The notes beneath the pieces were generated by a model, which was given only the letters and a program-made list of their open reading frames with translations, was not told where the DNA came from and did no database searches. Made by a program: the position numbers and the translations under genes. From Komagataella phaffii GS115 (taxonomy: Eukaryota > Ascomycota > Pichiomycetes > Pichiales > Pichiaceae), in contig NC_012963.1 in assembly GCF_000027005.1 (NCBI RefSeq), positions 992,001 through 1,056,000 on the forward strand: a DNA stretch of 64,000 nt. The letters run 5' to 3'. Positions 28,019-35,490 of the stretch are shown here, piece by piece (position 1 is the stretch's first letter; the number at the start of each line of letters is the position of its first letter).

Positions 28019-28157
28019 ATAAAACAAACCAAAGAGGTGTATTTGGAGCGGAAGTAAGCCTAGATAGAGAAAAGAGAACCCAAAAATCTTAGAGAAAAAA
28101 ATGCTACGAAATAAAAGTCGCGTTTCGTTATCCTGATCTCTCTTCGCATCTCTTTCG
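28019..28157. promoter_or_regulatory. Compact bidirectional promoter FUN30/ATS1
   Basis: Only 139 bp separate the two divergent start codons, so regulatory sites must be shared. It contains AT-rich stretches and a GTCGCGTTTCG block at about 28117. No site is assigned. Confidence 0.5.
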
Positions 28158-29174
28158 ATGAACTACTACCTATTGAGGTGTGGTTCTAACGGCAAATACC
28201 AGTTAGGACTTGGTGATGACGAGGATAAAGACCACTTGGTGGAGGAGAAACTAAATTGGGAACCCTCCAAGATTGCTTGTGGCGGCAACCACACCTTGGT
28301 CTTGTCAACCGATGGATATATATATGGTTGTGGAGACAACTCCAAGGGACAATGCGGGATTGATGACGTCCCAGTCGTCCCCAATTTAACAGCAGTTCCA
28401 AAGGTTGGGGGTTCAGACTGGACTGATGTAGCGGCCGGATGGCAGTTTAGCTTACTTTTGAATGAAAACAGAGAATTATGGGTCTGTGGGGAAGGTTTTA
28501 GTGGGGAGTTGGGGCTAGGAAAGAAAATGTACCAGACGAAGCTCACCAAAATCCCTGGTATTTGGGATATTGACCAGATAGAGACGTCCATTCATTCGGT
28601 TATGATCAAGTTAAAAGGTGGCCAGTTGTATGGATGGGGGAATAATAGAAAAGGGCTCTTAAATCTAGATTCAGATAGAATAATATGGGAGCCTCAATTG
28701 ATTGATGAACAGGTCAAACAAGTCTCTTTGGCAAGATCCTTCTCTGTTGTGGTAAAGGAAGGTTCCCTAAGTGTTAAAGGAAAAACAGATATTCAGTGTA
28801 AACTAGATCCAAAGGAAATTAGTTTCCTCTCTACCATGTGGAGCTCACTGCATTTCATTGAAAAAAACAAGTTGCATTCTATGGGAAACAACTCACATGG
28901 TCAAATCTTTTATGACGGACTTTCGGTTGAGAATATCGAACAAATATCTCTCGGTAGTGAGCATGGATTGATACTCTACGCCAATCATTCTGTCTCTGCT
29001 TGGGGTTGGGGTGAACATGGCAATTGTGGTCAGAAACCAATAGAAAATAAAGACAGACCAACAGACGAACAAGTTACGTACTCATTAAACGAGATTTACA
29101 ACGGAAGCCGTCCTGTCAAGTTTATCCAGGGCGGTTGCGCTACAAGTTGGATAGTTGTAAGTGATGTATCGTGA
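28158..29174 (+). CDS. ATS1: ATS1/KTI13, RCC1-repeat protein
   Basis: 338 residues with RCC1-type repeats: LLRCGSNGKYQLGLGD, IACGGNHTLVLSTDGYIYGCGDNSKGQCG, DVAAGWQFSLLLNENRELWVCGEG, LYGWGNNRKG, SMGNNSHGQ and a last AWGWGEHGNCG. The length and repeat number fit yeast Ats1 (Kti13), the partner of Kti11/Dph3 in diphthamide synthesis and Elongator-dependent tRNA wobble modification, first found as a tubulin suppressor. The first repeat begins directly at the N-terminus, as in Ats1. Confidence 0.9.
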   Translation: MNYYLLRCGSNGKYQLGLGDDEDKDHLVEEKLNWEPSKIACGGNHTLVLSTDGYIYGCGDNSKGQCGIDDVPVVPNLTAVPKVGGSDWTDVAAGWQFSLLLNENRELWVCGEGFSGELGLGKKMYQTKLTKIPGIWDIDQIETSIHSVMIKLKGGQLYGWGNNRKGLLNLDSDRIIWEPQLIDEQVKQVSLARSFSVVVKEGSLSVKGKTDIQCKLDPKEISFLSTMWSSLHFIEKNKLHSMGNNSHGQIFYDGLSVENIEQISLGSEHGLILYANHSVSAWGWGEHGNCGQKPIENKDRPTDEQVTYSLNEIYNGSRPVKFIQGGCATSWIVVSDVS

Positions 29175-29516
29175 CATACTTTTCCCAATTCATCTCAAAC
29201 ACGAAAAAAGGAAAATGTGTTGCCCGTATTAATCTGTGGTCAATGTATCAACAATCATGCCATGATATGTGATATGTTTGTCTTCTTTAATAACCAAAGA
29301 TTCTTACTTCACAGAGATGAAATAAGAGTTGCAGAAGAAAGTTTTTTCTCCTCGCTAACTCCTTTCTTAAGAGGATTCGAAGTTTTCTAGAACGTTCAAG
29401 AATCTCACAATCGCTAACAGCAACATCTTAGACGCATCACATCATACTTTAAAGTAACTCAAAGGAAGCATCCACTATTTCTGGCCGATTCCATCACACA
29501 AGCTCATATTCAACTG
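29175..29516. other. Intergenic region ATS1-OPI10
   Basis: 342 bp between two same-strand genes. GAATTC-free, AT-rich, with a run TTCTAGAACGTTC at 29384-29396 that resembles inverted heat-shock-element units (nTTCnnGAAn). Since OPI10 relates to Hikeshi, a heat-stress import carrier, this element may be relevant, but that is inference. Confidence 0.4.
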
Positions 29517-30125
29517 ATGTTTGGTTCATGCTATTCAGGAAGCCCGGTAGTCGTTGCTCAACAGGTTGATCAATTCAAATACGTAATCAACTACCCCAGC
29601 GTGCCTATCAACGTCTCATACATTACTTTGTTCCTTCTTCCGAATATTCCATTTGACCCAAACTATAAGGCACTGGTCTACTTTCAGGTCAATGAAGGTG
29701 AATTCAATCTTTTCGGAAGCTTGAATGCTGAAAAGCAAAGTGCTATCTACAAGATTAACAATAATAACTACAATCCTGCAAACAACATGGGCGCCATCAA
29801 TGAAGACGTCATGCTAGATGATGTGGCTGCGCCCAGTTGTGAAGTACAGAATATTAACATAGGAATATCCCTTGAGCCTAACGCTCAAGCGGATCTGCTA
29901 TTACAGAACAGGAAACAGCTACCAGCGCCGTCCACAAGTTCAGATGCGTTGGAGCCTGTTAAAGTCATGGAGTTATCAAACAAGATAATAACCAACGCCT
30001 ACAACTACCTCAGTGGGTTTATAGATGCCCAACAGAAGGTTCCGATTTCCCGGTTCAATGACTGGTGGAATAAATTCAAATCTAAATTGGAGAATAACCC
30101 CAAGTTTTTGGACAATGAAAATTAA
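29517..30125 (+). CDS. OPI10: OPI10/Hikeshi-like protein (DUF775)
   Basis: 202 residues. The N-terminus MFGSCYSGSPVVV..QQVD matches the conserved Hikeshi opening (MFG...GRPV), and ITLFLLPNIPFDPNYKALVYFQ matches the FLLP and acyl-like beta-sandwich strands. The middle carries a loop rich in Asn, and the C-terminus has FIDAQQKVPISRFNDWWNKFKSKLENNPKFL, the typical helical tail. Human Hikeshi carries Hsp70 into the nucleus in heat stress. Yeast Opi10 was named for inositol overproduction. Length and motifs agree with the family. Confidence 0.92.
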   Translation: MFGSCYSGSPVVVAQQVDQFKYVINYPSVPINVSYITLFLLPNIPFDPNYKALVYFQVNEGEFNLFGSLNAEKQSAIYKINNNNYNPANNMGAINEDVMLDDVAAPSCEVQNINIGISLEPNAQADLLLQNRKQLPAPSTSSDALEPVKVMELSNKIITNAYNYLSGFIDAQQKVPISRFNDWWNKFKSKLENNPKFLDNEN

Positions 30126-30303
30126 CGAATAAATTATGATTAAGAATATGCTTTGCTTTAATATTTTACAGGAATGCAGACAGGGTATCTTGGCCACTTT
30201 TAAGAAGGCCGTTAGAGTCATTTGTAGCAGAGTAGAGAAGATACCAAAGGGCCACCCACTGGCACACTAACTCTTACAAGCTGATAATTTTGTTTTCAGT
30301 CTA

Positions 30304-30498
30304 TCATGGTTTGCGGTAGGACAACTTGAAGGTGGGACTACTCCTATTAACATTGCCCGACGTCATCATTCTTAACATCGCCATAGGGTCTTGTTGTTTG
30401 CGAACGCTTGGAATAAACAAAGGACAAAACTCCAAATCATCTTCTAAATCAAAAGCCCTGCCAGCTCTGAGTTTGGCACTTGCGGATTGGCGGTACAT
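30304..30498 (-). CDS. Possible small protein of 64 residues
   Basis: ATG at 30498, stop at 30304-30306. The composition is protein-like: a basic N-terminus (MYRQSASAKLRAGR), an acidic centre FDLEDDLEFCP, then a polar tail ending SYRKP. It sits alone in a gap of about 800 bp between OPI10 and MSE1, antisense to nothing known. I do not recognise it, and no intron signal clearly extends it. It could be a small conserved ORF or chance. Confidence 0.35.
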   Translation of the reverse strand: MYRQSASAKLRAGRAFDLEDDLEFCPLFIPSVRKQQDPMAMLRMMTSGNVNRSSPTFKLSYRKP

Positions 30499-30922
30499 TT
30501 TGAGGTTTGAGTATAGCAGGAGAGGAATGAAAAATTTCGCTTAGATGACTTCTCAAATACTTGCAAGTGGGGCTACTCTGATTGGCAGTGTTTGAAAAAT
30601 GGTAATATTCAACTTTTATAACTTGTTTTTCATTACTGTCCATAAGTCTTTATCAAATAGTTGGTGCCAGTTGTATTCTGAGGTGCCTTTTGAACCTTGG
30701 CAAATTTCGAACGTATGATACTTTTTCCGACTCAAATTACCCCATCTCCTTTCCTATCTTATTTCTCTGGGTATCATTGCCTAGTTGTACTAATCGTATT
30801 CTGTAGTGTCATCTTCTGCCTCTCAGGTTGTCCTCTCTTATCACTCGTGGCATCCATCATCTCTTCGACGATCTATCCCCGACAAGCTGATAATTTTCGC
30901 TGAGATCAGCTTTATTGTCATC
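30499..30922. other. Upstream region of MSE1
   Basis: 424 bp. The MSE1 reading frame is open upstream to 30806, but only from a GTG. I prefer the ATG at 30923, which starts a mitochondrial presequence. The rest is pyrimidine-rich with no visible RNA gene. Confidence 0.45.
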
Positions 30923-32443
30923 ATGATCATCAAACGGTGGCACTCCATAAACCTAAAGAAACCCATTAAACTGGGTCTTAAGGAAGTGAGTAGACAACCT
31001 ACATCCCCTGTGAGAACAAGATTTGCTCCATCCCCAACAGGATTCCTTCATTTGGGTTCATTAAGAACTGCACTGTATAACTTCCTGCTGGCGAGGGCCA
31101 CTAAAGGTGATTTCATCCTGAGACTTGAAGACACTGATCAAAATAGACTAGTTAAAGGAGCTGAAGAGAACATATACGAAACACTAAAATGGCTGAATGT
31201 AACTGTTGATGAAGGTCCCGTTGAAGGAGGCCCCTTTTCCCCATATAAACAGAGTGAAAGGGATTATTCTAATCACGTACATCAAATGATCGAGACAGGT
31301 TCTGCTTATAGATGCTTTTGTAACAGAGAAAGACTAGAAGGGCTTAGAGAATCTGCCAAACTACTGAAACCGCCTACCAACGTCACTTATGATAGGCATT
31401 GTTTGAAATACTCAAAGGCTGAAAGCGATAAATTATCCATGACTAAACCATACACAATTAGATTCAGATCCCCAGATAAATATCCGCCATTTGAAGACCT
31501 TCTACATGGATCTATCAATTTACAGCCTCAAATAAATCAAGAGGATGTGAGATACGACGATCCAATTTTGGTAAAATCTGATGGTCTTCCCACTTATCAT
31601 TTCGCCAATGTAATAGACGATCACTACATGAACATCACTCATGTCATCAGAGGTGAAGAGTGGTTACCTTCAACACCTAAACACATCGCTCTTTATAACA
31701 GCTTTAATTGGAAGCCGCCTAAATTTGTACATATTCCATTATTAACTTCCATTGAGGACAAAAAGCTGAGCAAGAGATCCGGAGATATTGATATAATGTC
31801 CTTGAAGGCTAAAGGGTACCTTCCTGAGGCTTTGATTAATTTTGCTGTGCTTTTTGGTTGGGCTCCAAAGAGGTCAGTTGCTGGTCAAAAGCAGTCAGAA
31901 GTTATGAGCCTTTCCAAGTTAGAAGAAGTATTTTCCTTGGATGATTTGACGAAAGGAAATGCCAAAGTTGATTTCAAGAAGTTAGACTTCTTGAACAAAC
32001 ATTACTTGAATGAATTTTTGAAAGACAAGAAGTTTTTCAACGAATCGGTAGACGAAGTCATCAGGCTTCTGGAAACAAAGGGAATTTCTACTACGAGATC
32101 ATATGTGGAAAAAGTTCTCCAGACTGTGGGCTCATTGACAACTTTGAACGAACTTTCTGAGGAACAGGTATATCTCTTTTCGAAACCAGTGCTAGCTGAA
32201 TTTCCCCATGAAAACACTTTGAGTATACTAATTGCTTTCAGAGAGGCACTGAAATGTCACGACGTCACAGATGCCATAAATCTCACGGCTTCAAAATACC
32301 CTAAGAAACAAGTTTTTGAAGCGGTTAGATTTGCCATTAGCGGGGGAGTTTCTGGTGTGAAGCTTCCCGTACTAGCAGAACTTCTTGGATCGGAAAATTT
32401 CAATAGCAGGATAAACGATGCCATTAATCTGGCCCACAGGTAA
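30923..32443 (+). CDS. MSE1: Mitochondrial glutamyl-tRNA synthetase
   Basis: 506 residues from the ATG at 30923. A short basic presequence (MIIKRWHSINLKKPIKLGLK) is followed by a class I GluRS catalytic core of the bacterial type: RFAPSPTGFLHLGSLRTALYN with the HIGH-like HLGS at 43-46, LRLEDTDQNR, YDDPILVKSDGLPTYHFANVIDDH, THVIRGEEWLPSTPKH and the KMSKS-like KKLSKRSG near 280-287. The C-terminal helical anticodon-binding domain is complete. It charges mitochondrial tRNA-Glu and, in yeast, also tRNA-Gln ahead of amidation. The stop lies 25 bp from the convergent TOP3 stop. Confidence 0.95.
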   Translation: MIIKRWHSINLKKPIKLGLKEVSRQPTSPVRTRFAPSPTGFLHLGSLRTALYNFLLARATKGDFILRLEDTDQNRLVKGAEENIYETLKWLNVTVDEGPVEGGPFSPYKQSERDYSNHVHQMIETGSAYRCFCNRERLEGLRESAKLLKPPTNVTYDRHCLKYSKAESDKLSMTKPYTIRFRSPDKYPPFEDLLHGSINLQPQINQEDVRYDDPILVKSDGLPTYHFANVIDDHYMNITHVIRGEEWLPSTPKHIALYNSFNWKPPKFVHIPLLTSIEDKKLSKRSGDIDIMSLKAKGYLPEALINFAVLFGWAPKRSVAGQKQSEVMSLSKLEEVFSLDDLTKGNAKVDFKKLDFLNKHYLNEFLKDKKFFNESVDEVIRLLETKGISTTRSYVEKVLQTVGSLTTLNELSEEQVYLFSKPVLAEFPHENTLSILIAFREALKCHDVTDAINLTASKYPKKQVFEAVRFAISGGVSGVKLPVLAELLGSENFNSRINDAINLAHR

Positions 32444-32468
32444 CTATGTAATTAAGTAAGACAACTTT

Positions 32469-34355
32469 TCAAGCATTTCTCCTCTGAATGTGTCTGTAAC
32501 TTTTAACCAAAATTGCCTGCTTCTGGTTACTTAGCATGAACGCCTGACGATAAAGTTCAATAAATCTGTCCAAGACATTGTTCTTAGTTTCTTGTTTTGC
32601 TGTGATCTTCGCCAAAGACTCTTCCAGCTGCTTCCTGAGAAATGGTTTAGATAAAGAGAGATTGTCAAATCCTATTTGGTTGAATCCTTCAACTAAAGCG
32701 CAGCCTAATTCTGTAGGAAGAATATAAGCCTTCTTAGATCTTGACTCGCCCAAACTTTGCTTAGAAGCGTATTCCCTGGCCAAAATTTTTTCAATGTGTT
32801 CTGCAATTGTTGCGTCTGTCCCTATCCCGTTTATGTCCATTAATGCAATAAGTTCAGATTCTGACATATACGAAGGTGGTGATGTTTTTCCTGTAACCAA
32901 ATCTGCTTTTAGTAGTTTGACTTTTTCACCAAGAGTGAATTCTGGTAACTCTTTGGTACTGGTCCATTTAAAGTAATCGTAGATATCCAAATAATTTTTC
33001 TCCAGAACCATTAGCCCGGAAGCCGTAAACGTTTCCAGTCCCCATTTGGCGGTGACTATACTTTTAACACCCTTGGCATCATCAGAACAGCATGCTATGA
33101 ATCTTTTTGTCACATATTGGTATACGAGCTGTTCATTTCTGGACTTGAGCTTAGTGAAATCAGTATAACAAATAGGATGAATTGGGGGATGTGCTTTATC
33201 ATCATGTTTGCCAGCTCTGGGGGAACGCATCTTCCCGTCTAACAATTCTTGAACATAGCCACCCCATTGAGGAGATTCCGCTTGTTTGCTTAACAAGTTT
33301 TTTAAATCAGTTTTAGGATCAAATCTATCGGTCTCAGTCCTTGGATAACTTATGAATCCTTGGTTGTATAGCTTTTCAGCGGCATCAAGAGTCTCTTTAG
33401 CAGACAATTTGAAAAACTTGGAACAGTCTTTTTGTAACTGAACTGTAGTTAAAGGCAGAGGTTTGAAATTAGATGTAGGCTTGCTGATAATATGCACAAT
33501 TTCAGCTTCATCTTTGGCTATGTCCAAAGAGTTTTCATACAAGAGCATGGCAGCTAATCTGTCAAACAAGTGGGGACGTGACCATGACATAGGAAGCTTT
33601 CTGTTACCCTTTTTCACTTCAATTGAAATATACCAAAACTCCTCCGGAACAAATTCCTTCACTCTCATATATCGATCAACGACAAATCCAAGAGTGGGAA
33701 ACTGACAGCCACCGTAAGAGATAAGACGACGCTCCTCCTTGATCTCTTGAAAATTAGTCTTAAAAAGATCTGTGAGAAATCTGGTAAAACTGAAACCAGC
33801 CCGTAGATCCAATTCCATTCTAGTGCACACAGCGTCGATAGCATATCGATCCAATTGCTTGGGGTTTTTGGCTGCAGAGATGATATGGCTTCTCTCAAGG
33901 TGGGAAAACTGGGCTCTCCAGACATTTTCCAATGTCAAAGAAGAATTTGTTTTCGAAGCGGCGTTGAGGATTTCCCATCCAATGTGTTCACCTTCTCTAT
34001 CACAATCTGTCCATATCATCAATTGATTACTTAATCGTGCTTCGTTGGCTATATTTTGCACCAATTTCTTTGAATCGTTGCCATTTTCTTTAACTATGAT
34101 TGTGCTGTCAAATAGATTTATTGGTAAACATTTACCCCATCCATATCTGTTGTTATCTATTGTCATTTCCGTCAAATGACCCAGCACTGAAGTCATCGTA
34201 ACCGAACATCTTCCCACTCCAGGAAATTCAAATGTAAAGTCGTAATTCTTAACATATTTGACACTGCTATTCCGCACAGTGACTTTACCTCCACCGAGAG
34301 TATAAGCTACACTCTTTGCTATGGAAGGTTTCTCTGCAACGCATAGGATCTTCAT
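32469..34355 (-). CDS. TOP3: DNA topoisomerase III
   Basis: 628 residues from the ATG at 34355. A TOPRIM domain opens the protein (KILCVAEKPSIAKSVA; acidic pair in WTDCDREGEHIGWEI, Asp117/Asp119). Next come type IA motifs including LTTVQLQKDCSKFF and the active site GFISYPRTETDRF with Tyr337. The conserved IGTDATIAEHI and a short C-terminus without zinc fingers match yeast Top3, which lacks the long zinc tail of animal TOP3A. Top3 acts with Sgs1 and Rmi1 to dissolve double Holliday junctions. It shares a 310-bp divergent region with LIP2. Confidence 0.96.
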   Translation of the reverse strand: MKILCVAEKPSIAKSVAYTLGGGKVTVRNSSVKYVKNYDFTFEFPGVGRCSVTMTSVLGHLTEMTIDNNRYGWGKCLPINLFDSTIIVKENGNDSKKLVQNIANEARLSNQLMIWTDCDREGEHIGWEILNAASKTNSSLTLENVWRAQFSHLERSHIISAAKNPKQLDRYAIDAVCTRMELDLRAGFSFTRFLTDLFKTNFQEIKEERRLISYGGCQFPTLGFVVDRYMRVKEFVPEEFWYISIEVKKGNRKLPMSWSRPHLFDRLAAMLLYENSLDIAKDEAEIVHIISKPTSNFKPLPLTTVQLQKDCSKFFKLSAKETLDAAEKLYNQGFISYPRTETDRFDPKTDLKNLLSKQAESPQWGGYVQELLDGKMRSPRAGKHDDKAHPPIHPICYTDFTKLKSRNEQLVYQYVTKRFIACCSDDAKGVKSIVTAKWGLETFTASGLMVLEKNYLDIYDYFKWTSTKELPEFTLGEKVKLLKADLVTGKTSPPSYMSESELIALMDINGIGTDATIAEHIEKILAREYASKQSLGESRSKKAYILPTELGCALVEGFNQIGFDNLSLSKPFLRKQLEESLAKITAKQETKNNVLDRFIELYRQAFMLSNQKQAILVKSYRHIQRRNA

Positions 34356-34665
34356 CTAGCGATGTGATACATACACGTCAATAAGATTCAAGCGCGTCTT
34401 TCCAGGAAACTTTTCAAGATACAGTGGGTGGTGCAACGAGAGAGAGTGAGAGCTCTACTATACCGTCTGAACTTTCTAAATAAACCTGGTGACTAGTTCT
34501 AGTACCTAGGATTAGTTTCCTACAAGAATTGAAGTTGATTTGTCTTTTACACAGTTTTAGGATAATGGCCTAAATCTCTAATGTAGATAAATATTACGTA
34601 AGATTATCAAGATATCTAGTTTTGTCTTTCCCAGGCTCCCTCATTTAATCACCAGAGTAGTTCTC
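34356..34665. other. Divergent promoter region TOP3/LIP2
   Basis: 310 bp. A GCGCGT sequence near 34393 differs by one base from the MluI cell-cycle box (ACGCGT), on the TOP3 side. Otherwise AT-rich, and I see no RNA gene. Confidence 0.45.
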
Positions 34666-35490
34666 ATGAGTTGTTCCAAATTTCCTCCCAAACTCCCCTT
34701 GAAACTGCATCATTATGTATTCAGGGGAACAAGACCATATTTGGAGGGGAATTTGATACAGGAATTCTTTGTGAGTCGTCAACTAGAACAGAAAAAGAAG
34801 AATAATTCATTAAAGACCAGTCAGACGGACACGATCGATTTATCACAGCTAAACAATATAGATCCAGTTGCATTGTCCTTTCAGTTTGAGCCCACGTATA
34901 CCGGTGGAAAAAGAGAAAAATTTGCACATAGGCCCTCCAAGTACAGGGATCTCAGTCAAACTGAGGGCATACAGTTTTGCCAAACTTCAAGAGGAGGCCA
35001 GATCACGTACCATGGCCCCGGTCAGTTAGTCGTTTATCCAATTATAAATCTTTTAGACTTCCAAAAACTAACCTCCAAATGTTATGTTTCCATGCTAGAA
35101 AAATCAGTAATTTCGGGATTAGGAAATTATCATCTTAAGGGTGAAACTACAGAGAACACAGGTGTTTGGTGTAATGGTCAAAAGATATCATCCATAGGTG
35201 TGAATATTAGACGGTCTATAACTTCCCACGGATTATCTATAAATAACACCACTGATCTTTCATATGTCAATGATGAACAATTAGTTATGTGTGGTTTACC
35301 AGGAACTCGACAGACGTCAATCAGTGAGCAACTTAAAAAGTTGAATATGAGTGAAGTAGTACCCTCAATAGATCATCTAGCAGCTGATATAGTGGGCCAG
35401 TTAGCAGAAAATCTAGGGATCAGTTCGATAATTACTCATACCATAGAATCACCAATCACGAGTGAAGAAGAATGTTTGAAACTTGTCTAA
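34666..35490 (+). CDS. LIP2: LIP2, octanoyl-[ACP]:protein N-octanoyltransferase
   Basis: 274 residues of the LipB family. The substrate-site block SRGGQITYHGPGQLVVYP (108-125), GVWCNGQKISSIGVNIRR with the catalytic Lys173, SHGLSINNTTDLSYV, and the catalytic-Cys block VMCGLPGTRQTS (Cys209) are all present. The enzyme moves octanoyl groups from acyl carrier protein to lipoate-dependent proteins in the mitochondrion, ahead of Lip5. The N-terminus is basic and hydrophobic, fitting mitochondrial import. Its stop overlaps the stop of SWC3 on the other strand in the bases CTAA. Confidence 0.94.
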   Translation: MSCSKFPPKLPLKLHHYVFRGTRPYLEGNLIQEFFVSRQLEQKKKNNSLKTSQTDTIDLSQLNNIDPVALSFQFEPTYTGGKREKFAHRPSKYRDLSQTEGIQFCQTSRGGQITYHGPGQLVVYPIINLLDFQKLTSKCYVSMLEKSVISGLGNYHLKGETTENTGVWCNGQKISSIGVNIRRSITSHGLSINNTTDLSYVNDEQLVMCGLPGTRQTSISEQLKKLNMSEVVPSIDHLAADIVGQLAENLGISSIITHTIESPITSEEECLKLV

